From Pelagophyceae sp. CCMP2097 (Eukaryota > Sar > Pelagophyceae): 17,578 nt of DNA. The notes under the pieces were generated by a model. The model made no database searches, was not told where the DNA came from, and saw only the letters and a list, made by a program, of their open reading frames with translations. Below are positions 9,224 through 17,578 of the stretch, in pieces. A program made the position numbers and the translations under genes. Each line of letters begins with the position of its first letter. The stretch's first letter is position 1. The stretch lies in contig MU657394.1 in assembly GCA_026770575.1 (NCBI GenBank), forward strand, positions 19,084 to 36,661, read 5' to 3'.

Positions 9224-12220
9224 CTACTCCGCGTCGGCCGCGGGCGGCGCCGGGGCGCCGGGGGTCGTCTGCAGCGGCGCGTCGCTTCTGACGAGCGCCG
9301 CCGGTCGTCGGCTCGAAGTCGGTCGTCGGCTCGCCGCGTCCGCCGCCGCGTCCGTCGGCGCAACTCGTCGGTTCTCAGACTTTCTTTTGAGTTCGGCGAG
9401 GAAGTCGACGGCCGGCGCGCGCGCCGGCTCCGCCGCGTCGGCCGCTCGTCGTCTCTCGAACTTGCTTTTGATCTCGGCAAGGAAGTCCACAGCCGGCCGC
9501 GCCGCGGGCTCTGCCGCGTCGCCGCGGCGCTTGACCATGGACCTCTTCAGGTCCGCCAAAAAGTCGACGCCGCGCGCCGCGGGCGCCTCGCGCTTGGCGA
9601 GGTCGGTGGTCGCGGTAGAGTGCCGACGCCGCACGGTATAGTTGCGCCGCGACGCGCCGTCGCCCATGAAAGACGCGCGGCGCGCCTGCACGAGGCTTGG
9701 CCGCGCGCGTGCGCCCTCGTCGGGCGGCGAGGCCGGCCCGTCGCCCCGCGCCGGCGTGGCGGGCGGCGCGGTGGTCCGCAAGACGTCTGTCAGCGTCGCG
9801 AGCTTCTCCGTCGCCTGGGCGCCGCTTTGCGCTGCGCGGTGCGCGGTGACGGCGACGAGGGGCGCGTCGGCGTCGAATGGGCCTTCTTCAAACTCAAAAC
9901 CGACTCCGGCTCTCCCGCTCGCAAAGTAGCTTCCGTGGCGCTTCTTCGCCGATTCGAGGTCCCCACGGCCCAGTTCGAGTAGGCGCTGCCGCAGGCTGGC
10001 GAGGTATTGTGCTTTTCCTCCTCGCGCGTCGTTTTCGAACGTTGTGGGCATGGAAGCGTACAGAGCCCGCAACTCCACGACGTCCAAATTGTTCGGAGAG
10101 TACTTGCTCCGCAGGTCCGCCACGTGCAAACGCGCGATGAACTGCGGCTGCGCGCGGACGAGCCAGACAGCGGGCGTCTGGAAGATGCGCTTGGCAACTG
10201 TTTGAGGCACGCCCGCCTCCACTAAACCTTCCACGGACGTACCCAGCGCAAACACGTCGGGCGGCACGAACGTGCGGCACCGCCTCTGCGCCTCTTCCAG
10301 GAGCGGCTTCTCCGCCGCCTCCCACGCGGATGCCTCTTCCTCGAGGGCTTTGCGGTGGTCCGGGTGGAGCGAGACGTACCTGTCCCACTTGTCAAACTCT
10401 TCAGTGGCAGACTCGTCGCCGGCCATCAAAGCCGTCAGCGCCACCGTGAGACGGCGCTTCGCCTCTGGCAGCGTCACAATCTCCGTGATAGCAGAGTGGC
10501 CCGCGGCCTCGAGCTGCCGCGTCAGCATCGCAATCTGAACTGCCTGGGCCTCAAGAAGGGCCTCGTGGTCCTCGCCCTCCGCAGGCTCGCGCGTGCCTGG
10601 CCGCCGCCGCCGCGCCGCTTTTCTCGACGCGCCGTCGCTCGAATCGTCGCTCCCAGAAGCGTCGTCGAGCGGAGAAGCCTCGCCCTGGTATCCGACGACG
10701 TCCAAGTCCCACGGCTGCGCGACGCGCATCCAGGCAACGTCGGCGCCGCGGTCGACGACGGCCGCCGACGCCGAAACGTCGACGGCTGTGGGCGCCGCGG
10801 CCGCGCACCGCAGCACTTTTTCGACGTCGGCCGAGCGGAGGAAGCGTAATACGTGGACGACGCTGCCCGACTTGACGAGCCACTCGAGGAGCTCTCCACC
10901 TAAATCGTCGTCGTCGCCGGCGTCTAAAGGCCGGTAGTCGAGGCCGATTAGGATGTCGCCTAGAACAAAGCCCAGCAGCACCGCGCCCGGCGCCGTCGCC
11001 GTCAAAGCGTATCGCCCCGCGACTTCCGGCGGCCCGGAAGCCGGCGGGAGCCGCGCCCAGCGCGTGCCCGTGGCCGGGCCGTGTTTTTCGATCCGGAGCG
11101 CTCTGTGCTGCGCTGCGAGCACTGAAACGTCGGCCTCGCGCCACCACGATGCGACGACGTCGGCGCGCATGAACGCCGCCGACGCCCGCAGTGTCGCCTG
11201 CAGCTCAGGCCCGTCGAGGCCCTGCGGCAATGGCTTCTTGTTCAGCGAGACGAGGACGTCCCTCTCCAAGACGAGGCCCGCCGCCGCGCCCCAGGACGCA
11301 AAGACGCAAATCTGGCCGGCCAAGCCCGCGCCGCGCTCCGCCAATGCTGCACCGCTCAGCGAGAGGTGCGTCGCCAGCACGCCGGGGCCCAGCACCAAAG
11401 TCACACGAGAAGCGAGGCCGTTCGACGCGCGGCAGACCTCGTGCGACGGCGGCGGCGCCAACGCCTCGGCCTCCGGCGCGCTCGAACTCCGCGCCGAAAA
11501 ACGCGGTCGGAGCGCCTCGTCGACGGCCGCGGGCGTCGGCGGCTCCGACTTGACACAGTCGGCGTCGGCGTCTCGGTCCGCCTCCGTCGCCATGCGGCTC
11601 GGCGACCCGCCGCTCGACCGCCGCCGCGAGGAGCCGTCGCGGCCGTCGTCGTCGACGTTGTCAAGAGTCCCAAAGTCGCTGCCTATCGCCGCAGCGTCGT
11701 CGCTCGGGATGGTACAAAGGGCCTGCGAGGTTCCACGCAATTCGCGAGGCAGCGACTCTGACTGTCACTGTCGGACTCGGACAGGCAGCGACTCACCGTC
11801 CACGAAGAAGGTAAAGCGCTGCGCCTACGAGTGTCCGCGTCGGCGCTCGTGCGGCGTCCGCCGTGGCGCGTCGGGGCTCACCGCCAGAGCGGCGGCGTGC
11901 GCGGTGGACCTGGCCGCCTTGTCCGCGGCGCGTTGGTCCGCCTCTGGCGCGTCGTGCTCGACGAGGCGGAGCTTGAGCAGTTCGAGTTTGGCGTCACCAA
12001 AGGCAATCCGCCAGGCGAATTCTCCGAGCGGCCCGGTATCGGCGTGGAGGACGGCCCCGTCGCCGATGACGACCCGCTTTTTCGACTTGAACGACGCGGT
12101 CAAGGAGACGGGGTACACTTGGCCTTGCAGCCGAAGGACCCACGTCAAACGCAGCTTCGAGCGCGGCTCCAGCCGCCCGACAAAGTCGAGGCAGACGTCG
12201 CCGACGCGCTGCACCGACAT
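9224..12220 (-). CDS. Unrecognised multidomain protein with two PDZ-like segments and C-terminal triple repeat
   Basis: Proposed exons (minus strand) are 12220-11882, 11824-11797 and 11757-9224. They sum to 2,901 nt, 966 aa, starting at an ATG at 12220 and ending in TAG. Residues ~1-113 are beta-rich (VYPVSLTASFKSKKRVVIGD, then ELLKLRLVEHD), loosely C2-like. Two PDZ-like segments follow: ~233-328 (HLSLSG...GLVLERDVLVSLNKKPL) and ~338-430 (LLGFVLGDILIGLDYRPL). Next are an acidic/basic linker, a short helical stretch (~518-545), and a block that looks conserved (~583-718: WDRYVSLHPDHRKALEEEA, FVPPDVFALG, NLDVVELRALYASMPTTFEN). The tail is basic, with three VDFLA-type repeats. It is probably a cytosolic scaffold; that is inference. 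An upstream exon is possible, because the frame is open back to a TAG at 12254-12256 that is itself acceptor-like and open again beyond it. Confidence 0.72.
9386..9577 (-). repeat. Three C-terminal repeats VDFLA[DE][LI]K...RR (~27-aa period)
   Basis: In protein order: VDFLADLKRSMVKRR, VDFLAEIKSKFERRR, VDFLAELKRKSENRR, each preceded by an Ala/Pro-rich stretch. Each has a hydrophobic-acidic helix start followed by a basic cluster. This recalls WH2 actin-binding motifs and formin DAD motifs, but the diagnostic residues of neither are complete. Confidence 0.8.
11758..11796 (-). other. Predicted 39-nt intron bounded by a 12-bp direct repeat
   Basis: The donor GTGAGT and acceptor GTCAG join ...RFTFFVD to ESLPRELRGTSQ in phase 1. 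Unspliced, the frame meets a TGA. The 12 bases gagtcgctgcct (minus strand) occur just inside the donor and again at the acceptor (plus-strand 11783-11794 and 11747-11758). Confidence 0.75.
11825..11881 (-). other. Predicted 57-nt intron, phase 0
   Basis: Donor GTGAGC after ...HAAALA, acceptor CGTAG before GCGCAGCGC. The acceptor's TAG is the in-frame stop if unspliced. The 28-nt micro-exon that follows (11824-11797) encodes AQRFTFFVD plus one base. Confidence 0.75.
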
Positions 12221-12256
12221 CAGCGCTGCGTCGGCGGGCGGCGCGCCACGCTCCTA

Positions 12257-12553
12257 GGCAAGCCACTTCCGAGGTTGCTTCTTTGCGCCACGCCGATTGT
12301 ACCGGGTTTTCGGAGCAGGGCCGTCAAACGGACTTGGTGTTTTTGGGGAATTTCGACGGCTCGTTGGCTCCCCGAAAAGGCGCGCGCCCGGCAGCATGGG
12401 GTGGAACCCCTTTGCCCCGACGGGCCCGGCGAAAACGACGCGTCCGCGCCGCCGCGTCCCGGCATCCGCGCTTGCAGCTCTGTAGAGGACCCACGTTTTT
12501 CGAACCCGCAGTAAACGACCCTCCCCGAGACTCGGCGGCGAACCTGGGGTCCC
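12257..12553. promoter_or_regulatory. Putative divergent promoter region
   Basis: It lies between the minus-strand gene's first supported exon and the flippase ATG at 12554. It contains a 10-bp stem (12340-12349 with 12369-12378, one G-T) around a 19-nt loop. Several frames on both strands are open across it without a recognisable product, so an unrecognised exon of the minus-strand gene cannot be excluded. The regulatory role is inferred from the divergent arrangement only. Confidence 0.35.
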
Positions 12554-15500
12554 ATGGCGACGCAACCCGTGTGGGACGCCTCGCCGCCTCGCTCGCGGGT
12601 TCTCGCCCGTTTGTGGAGGCCGCGTGGATCTACGTTTAAGGGTTTGTCATCGCAGGCCGCGTCGTCGTCGGCGCCGTCTCGCCGTTTATGGACAATACGA
12701 CGGTGACGTCCAAATACACCATCTTCTCATTTGTGCCCGTAGCGCTCTTCGGCCAGTTCCGACGGTTTGCGAACATGTACTTTTTGCTCATTGGCCTGCT
12801 CATGCTCTTCGGCACGACGACGGGCTACTTCCTCCCCGCGTTCAACTACACGACGACGCTCTGGCCACTCGCCATCGTCGTCAGCTTCTCCATGCTGCAG
12901 GACGCGTTCACGGACCTCCAGCGCCACCGCGCCGACGACGAGGTCAACAGGCGCAGGACGGACGTGCGTTGCCGACGCCACTTTTCGGGTCCGCGACGCT
13001 CCGACTAGGTCGTGGCGCCCGTGGCGAAGAAGACTGAGCAGTACAAGGTGCGCACGGGCCAGATTGTGCGCGTCGTGAACGGCGAACAGATCCCCGCGGA
13101 CCTCGTGATCCTGGCCACGTCGTCAGAGACGAACACGTGCTACATCGACACGGCGTCCATCGACGGCGAGACGTCCTTGAAGATCCGACGCGCGCCGCAG
13201 CTGCTGGACGCGCCGGACTGGATGCGCGAGGCGCCGCCGAAACATGAAGACGTCTTGCACGACCACCTGCGCGGCCTCGCCGACGGCGAACTTGTGATTG
13301 AGTGCGACCTGCCAAACGAGCGCATCAACGTCTTCAATGGCATGCTCACGCTCGCCGGCCACGCCTCCGTGCCCGTGGGTAAAGACCACGTCGTGCTGCG
13401 CGGCTCGAGCTTGCACTCGGACTGGCTCCTGGGCGTGGCCGTCTACACGGGCGAGGAGACTAAGCTGGCGCTGAACGCGCGCACGCCGCCGCAGAAGTTG
13501 GCGCAGCTCGACCGCCTCTGCAACCGCGTCGTGCTCGTCATCTTCTCCGTGCAGATCTGCCTGGCCATCGTGACCACGCTCTTCGCCATGGCGTTCGAGG
13601 ATCAAAACTTCGACGAAATGTGGTACGTCGGCTTCTGGGACAACAAGGCAGAGTCGCGATCCGGCTACATCCAGCAGCGCTGGGACAGCATGGATCAGAC
13701 GCGGTCCAAGCTCAACTTTGGGTGGGGTTTTTGCCAGTACCTCATCCTCTACTGCAACTTCATCCCGCTCTCCCTCTACATCTCGCTGGAGATCTGCTTC
13801 CGCACGCTCATCAACTACGCGAGAAAGGCGGCGTCCGAGAAGCGTTTCCATAACCTTTGCATTCCGATGAAGACGCGTTTCCACCGACCTTTGCATCAGC
13901 ACGCGCTTTTCTTTAGGTCAACTGGGACGTGGCCATGTACCACGCGGAGACGAACACGCCCGCGCTGGCGCGGTCGCCGACGGTGACGGACCTGGGGCAG
14001 GTCAAGTACATCTTCTCCGATAAGACGGGCACTTTGACGCGCAACGAGATGAAGCTGCGGCGCGTCATCGTCCACGGCGTCGTCTACGGCCTGCCCGCCG
14101 ACGCCGAGGATGAGGCCGAGGCGCAAATGGACGGGGCCACGGACCACTCGGACGCGTCGCTGCCTCAAATCTCAGAGCTCGCGGACAACGCCGCGACGCG
14201 CGGCGACGACTTTGCGGCGCTGTTGCTCGAAGGGCTGATGCTCTGCAACACGATTGTCGTCGAGGGCGGCGGCGTCGGCGGCGGGCCTTTGAAGTACCAG
14301 GCCGAATCGCCCGACGAGGGCGCCTTGGTCGGCGGCGGCGCCGCGGGCGGCTACGTGCTTTCGGCTCGGACGGAGCACGTGCTCTGCGGCGAGACGCCCG
14401 CGCTGGGCGGCAAGCGCCGGACGTGGGAGATTTTGGCGACCAACGAGTTCGACAACGATCGCAAGCGCATGTCCATCTTCGTGCGGGAGCAGCACGACGG
14501 CGACCACGACCCCGTTCGACAGGGCGTCACCCTCGTCGACGAAGGCAGCCGCGAAGCGCCAGAGGGCGAAGGGGCGGCTGACCTGCGCGGCAAGGTGCTT
14601 TTACTTTGCAAGGGCGCCGACAACGCCATGCTCCAAGTGGCGGCGGCGGACAACGTGGGCCTCGGGGACATGACGAAGAAATTAGATGAGTTTGCGACGC
14701 AGGGCCTCCGAACTTTGGTCTTTGGCGTTAAAGTCTACACGGACGCCGAGTTCGAGCAATGGAAATCGGCGTACTACTCGCCGGCGGTGTCGGCCATGTC
14801 GGGCCGCGAGGAGCTCTTGAAATCGGCGGCGGCGGCGTGCGAGTGCGAGCTGACCATCGTCGGGGCCACGGCCATCGAGGACAAGCTCCAAGTCGGCGTC
14901 CCGGAGACGATCCAGCTCCTCGCCGACGCGGGCATCAAGCTCTGGGTCCTCACGGGCGACAAGCGCGAGACGGCCATCGAGATCGGCAAGGCGTGCCAGC
15001 TGCTGCGAGCGGGGATGCCCGTGGCCATCCTCTCCTCGTTCGCGACGCCGGCGCAGCTTTTAGCAACCGTCGTCGCGCTGTACCACGTCGCCTACCCCGT
15101 CTCCGCGAACTCCAAGCCCGTGCCGCCGTTGATCGCGGCCACGCTGGATCGCTTAGAGGCGGACAAGGACCACCTGGAAGATGACGTCGGCGACTGCACC
15201 GTCTGGCCAGAGGCCAAGCAAAATGCGGTCGGGAAGCGCGGCCTCGTCGTCGACGGCGAGGCGATGCTGGCGCTGTTCGGCGACGCGGGCGTCGAGGCGG
15301 TGCTCTTTGCCGTTTTGGAGAAATGCGACGCCGTGATCGCATGCCGCGTCACCCCAAAGCAAAAGGCCCAACTTGTCGTGCTCGTCCAAACGAACGTGCA
15401 CCCGCGGCCCGTGACGCTGGCCATCGGCGACGGCGCCAACGACGTGAACATGATCATGTCGGCGCAGGTGGGCGTGGGTATCTCAGGCCACGAGGGCATG

Positions 15501-16394
15501 CAGGCCGTCAACGCCTCCGATTTTGCAATCGCCCAATTCCGCTTTCTCTCCAGACTCTTGCTCGTCCACGGTCGCTGGGGCTACAGGCGCGTCTGCCTTT
15601 TAGTCTTGTACTCGTTTTACAAGAATGCGGCGCTGGCGATCACGCTGTTCATCTACTGCTTCTTCTCTGGCTTTTCGGGCATGTCCCTATTTGTAGACTA
15701 CTTTACTGGCCTCTTCAACTTCTTCCTCTTCCTGTTCATCTTCTACGTCAGCGTGCTTGACCGGGACGTGGAAGCTAAAGACGTCTTTGCGAACCCGCAG
15801 CTCTACGCCTCCGGCCGCGACAATTTGGACCTCACCATCCCCCTCGCCGGCCGCTGGATCATGGCTGCGGGCATCCACGGCGCCGTCGTCTACCTCATCC
15901 CACACGTGGCGCTGCGCTACGGCACGGGCGCGGTCCACGACTTGGGGCAATACGTCCTCTTCTCCGGCATGCTCTCGGCCTGCTTGATCTCCACGGTCAA
16001 CATCAAGGCCATGATCGAGGCGCGCACGTTCACGACGCCGCTCAGCGGCTGGGGCAAGAAGAGAGGCGGCATGGGCATCCTCGCCTCTTCGTGGTTCGCC
16101 CTGGCCTTCAACTTTGCGTTTATGTTCGCCGCGCTGATCACCGCGGGCATGCTCGGCGACGCGACGGACTTCATCTTCCCCCTGACGGCGTTCTGGGACG
16201 CCGGCCGCGCCGCCCTCGCCGAACCGACGACGTGGCTCTGCATCCTCTTCACCACGGCCACGTGCGCCATGATCGACGTCGCGCAGCGCGGCGTGGAATT
16301 CTTCTTCCTGCCCGGCGCCGTCCAGGTCGCAGTCGAGCGCTGCCGCTTGCCGGAGAAGCGAGACGGCCACGCGAGGTCTCTGTCGCCTATCTAG
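12554..16394 (+). CDS. P4-type ATPase, phospholipid-transporting flippase
   Basis: Proposed exons are 12554-12608, 12656-12963, 13009-13827 and 13917-16394, 3,660 nt in total, 1,219 aa, a normal P4 length. Family signatures appear in order: NTTVTSKYTIFSFVP with QFRRFANMYF before TM1, DGET (173-176) in the actuator domain, DKTGTLT with phosphorylated Asp429, KYQAESPDEGALV, NEFDNDRKRMS, LLLCKGAD (nucleotide-binding Lys626), TAIEDKLQVGVPETIQLL, LWVLTGDKRETAIEIG, ACRVTPKQKAQ and GDGANDVNM (~898). About ten hydrophobic segments fit the P4 topology, with the last six after GDGANDV. P4-ATPases move aminophospholipids or related lipids from the outer/lumenal to the cytosolic leaflet of the plasma membrane, Golgi or endosomes, usually with a CDC50 partner (none here). 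The TM4 motif is NFIPLSLYISLE, PLSL (374-377) in place of the common PISL; substrate specificity cannot be read from this. The N-terminus is short and its first junction uncertain. Confidence 0.93.
12609..12655 (+). other. Approximate first intron of the flippase gene
   Basis: The acceptor (gtcatcgcag before gccgcgtc) is convincing, since RVVVGAVSPFMDNTTVTSKY follows in frame. The donor is a guess: GTTTGT at 12609 gives the right phase from ATG 12554, as would GTGGAT at 12624. Confidence 0.45.
12964..13008 (+). other. Predicted 45-nt intron of the flippase gene, phase 0
   Basis: Donor GTGCGT after DDEVNRRRTD, acceptor GACTAG before VVAPVAKKTEQYK. The TAG is the in-frame stop if unspliced. 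Splicing restores the expected spacing from TM2 to the actuator domain. Confidence 0.8.
13828..13916 (+). other. Predicted 89-nt intron of the flippase gene with a GC donor
   Basis: The acceptor cttttctttag before gtcaactgg is strong, and coding resumes as VNWDVAMYHAETNTPA. No GT upstream gives the right phase with this acceptor. A GC donor after ...RTLINYARK (aag/gcggcg) gives phase 0 and a P4-like join. Confidence 0.6.
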
Positions 16395-16414
16395 AAAGGT
16401 CTCGGTCGCCTATC
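16374..16414 (+). repeat. 18-bp direct repeat straddling the flippase stop codon
   Basis: Copies aggtctctgtcgcctatc (16374-16391) and aggtctcggtcgcctatc (16397-16414) differ at one base, with a period of 23 bp. The TAG (16392-16394) lies between them, so the current C-terminus ...ARSLSPI may be a product of this duplication. Confidence 0.85.
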
Positions 16415-16950
16415 GAGCCGCTGCGGGAAGTGCGGCGCAGTTTTCAGACCCGCACTGTGCGTTTGCGTCGGGCCCAAAGGGCCCCGCCGGAATCATCATA
16501 ATAATATAAAAATCACAGGGCAGCCCGTCCCGGAGGAGTCCAGCCCCGGGGGCCTTTCCCTGCGCAGAGGACGGACCGGGGTCCTAGGAGCAAGAGGACG
16601 GACCGTGATCCTAGGAGCAACGGCACGCGAGAAGACCTTGACTCGTAAGGCATCTAACAAAAGACACATCTAACAAAGGGCAAACAAAAGGACAAAGGAC
16701 AGGATACCCGAGCCGCCGCCTGGTGCTCGAGTGCTTGAGGGAGCGGGGTGCATATGAAATTGTCTATTTTAATAATCGTATGTGTATGCGAGACGAGACG
16801 ACCGTGGTGCGTGTATGTGACCACGCGCCGTCGAGTTTGCTCGCTTGGTGCGCGTACGCACGAGGTGCTTGTACGGGAGAGGGGGTGCGCTGCTCGCTGC
16901 GTGCGAGAGCGCGACGCGGGGTCGGCTGCGGCCGCGCCGGGCGCCGGCGA
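16395..16950. other. Intergenic region between convergent genes
   Basis: No gene is seen. It holds the second copy of the stop-spanning repeat, an AT-rich patch atcatcataataatataaa (about 16494-16510) that could serve as a 3'-processing signal for the flippase transcript, a 27-bp repeat pair, a repeated catctaacaaa (about 16650-16678), and a purine-rich and then GT-rich tract. Open frames here have no recognisable product. Confidence 0.55.
16567..16620. repeat. 27-bp tandem repeat, two copies
   Basis: The unit gaggacggaccg-g--tcctaggagcaa occurs at 16567-16593 and 16594-16620 with two mismatches (gggg versus gtga). Non-coding; function unknown. Confidence 0.88.
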
Positions 16951-17578
16951 TTATTCGTCGTGGAACAGCGAAAGGTTGCTAAACGACTTTGCCTTCATGT
17001 GGCTCAGCCCAAACGAGGCCGAGACGCACGTCGGCGACGACGACAGCAGCGCCTCGTCGCTCGCGTCGGCGTCGGCGTCGCCAGCCATGTCGAACATGTC
17101 GACCATGCTGCGGCACTTGCGGAAGTCGCCGCCCAGCTTGGCCGGCGTCTCGAGGGCACACGCCGGCGTCTCGAGTAAAAAGCCGAGGCCGCTCTTCGCA
17201 GACTTGTACGGCACCGGGTACCGGCCGCAGGCAAACGCGCCCACGTCGGCGCCGACGCCGCAAGCCACGACGTTGCGCGGTAAAGCCGCGAGCACGAGGT
17301 AGAGCTTTTCGAAGACGACGCACCGAGCGTCTGCGTCCGCGTCCGAAAACGGCACTGGCGAAGCATACGAGCCGCAGCAAAAGGCACCCTGCGGCGCGGC
17401 GACGTCGCCTCGGCAGACGTTGCGCGGCAGCCCCTGCAGCACGCGGTACAACTTTTCGAAGAGGATCGAGCGCTCGTCGCAGCCGGCGTCGTCGAGCTTG
17501 ATGGGCGAAGCATACGAGCCGAAGCAAAAGGCACCCTGCGGCGCGGCGATGTCGCCGCGGCAGACGTTGCGCGGCAGC
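16951..17578 (-). CDS. Protein of 49-residue tandem repeats, 3' end only (family not recognised)
   Basis: The minus-strand frame is open from the right edge to a TAA at 16951-16953, so only the C-terminal ~208 residues are present. They begin with two near-identical 49-residue repeats (LPRNVCRGD[IV]AAPQGAFC, then GSYASP, then FEKLYRVLQG) and a third, diverged one (LPRNVVACGVGADVGAFACG). The tail is acidic and Ser-rich (DMAGDADADASDEALLSSS) and ends SFSNLSLFHDE. Cys residues recur at fixed places. The repeat resembles no family I can name; the regular hydrophobic pattern suggests a repeat solenoid or propeller. No start is visible. Confidence 0.65.
   Translation of the reverse strand, partial: LPRNVCRGDIAAPQGAFCFGSYASPIKLDDAGCDERSILFEKLYRVLQGLPRNVCRGDVAAPQGAFCCGSYASPVPFSDADADARCVVFEKLYLVLAALPRNVVACGVGADVGAFACGRYPVPYKSAKSGLGFLLETPACALETPAKLGGDFRKCRSMVDMFDMAGDADADASDEALLSSSPTCVSASFGLSHMKAKSFSNLSLFHDE
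17141..17175 (-). repeat. 14-bp direct repeat, 21-bp period, encoding LETPA
   Basis: The sequence gccggcgtctcgag is found at 17141-17154 and 17162-17175, in frame, giving LETPACALETPA in the tail of the repeat protein. Confidence 0.85.
17270..17578 (-). repeat. 147-bp tandem repeats encoding 49 aa
   Basis: The landmark acgttgcgcggcagc occurs at 17564-17578 and 17417-17431, with a diverged copy acgttgcgcggtaaagc at 17270-17286. The spacing is exactly 147 bp each time. The two right-hand units are highly similar in DNA (gcatacgagccg-agcaaaaggc shared), pointing to recent duplication or homogenisation. More units probably lie beyond the edge. Confidence 0.9.

Noticed and set aside
10953..12257. 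Plus-strand open frame of 434 codons opposite the PDZ-like gene
   Set aside because: Ser/Arg/Pro-rich shadow. The minus strand explains the region with PDZ-like motifs and matching intron junctions.
13917..16394. P5-type or P2-type (calcium) ATPase
   Set aside because: DGET rather than TGES, SPDEGALV and TAIEDKLQ are P4 signatures.
16723..17302. Plus-strand open frames near the right edge
   Set aside because: Overlapping Arg-rich shadows of the minus-strand repeat protein; the minus frame shows conserved 49-residue repeats instead.
17270..17578. RCC1 or kelch repeats at the right edge
   Set aside because: A period of 49 is close, but the GG/HxxAL and WG signatures of RCC1 and the GG...Y...W of kelch are absent.

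Overview
This window looks like nuclear DNA from a GC-rich, compact-genome eukaryotic microbe, most likely a unicellular alga. A pelagophyte such as Aureococcus is my best guess, but that is inference only. The reasons are: the gene families are eukaryotic (an RCC1-HECT ubiquitin ligase and a P4-type lipid flippase), reading frames jump at short GT-AG introns (about 40-165 nt), and the proteins are Ala/Arg/Asp-rich with many in-frame tandem repeats. Bacterial-style GTG/TTG starts are not used; I chose ATG starts and splice junctions that keep conserved motifs in frame. All exon junctions are predictions.

Layout. 1-365: less GC-rich flank with a degenerate tRNA-like or SINE-like B-box fragment at the very edge and a GACA microsatellite. 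366-885 (+): 3' part of an FkbM-type methyltransferase gene whose frame is broken by a perfect 16-bp tandem duplication. 886-1383: hairpin, short direct repeats and an AT-rich patch, probably the promoter zone of the next gene. 1384-9014 (+): a very large HERC-like E3 ligase with an N-terminal RCC1 propeller, long acidic and Ser-rich linkers and a C-terminal HECT domain with the catalytic Cys. 9015-9223: short convergent spacer. 9224-12220 (-): an unrecognised ~966-aa multidomain protein with two PDZ-like segments and three C-terminal 'VDFLAELK'-type repeats, with two well-supported small introns near its 5' end. 12257-12553: putative divergent promoter region. 12554-16394 (+): a complete P4-ATPase (phospholipid flippase). 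16395-16950: repeat-bearing intergenic region. 16951-17578 (-): 3' end of a gene for a protein of exact 49-residue tandem repeats, running off the right edge.

The genes do not form an obvious pathway. The flippase and the PDZ-like protein are divergent neighbours, and the ligase and the PDZ-like protein are convergent; in a eukaryote this need not imply shared function. The most interesting signals are structural: several genes carry fresh-looking in-frame tandem duplications, one gene is broken by an out-of-frame one, and one small intron is bounded by a 12-bp direct repeat that suggests intron birth by local duplication. I found no CRISPR array, rRNA, intact tRNA, integrase or recognisable transposase.
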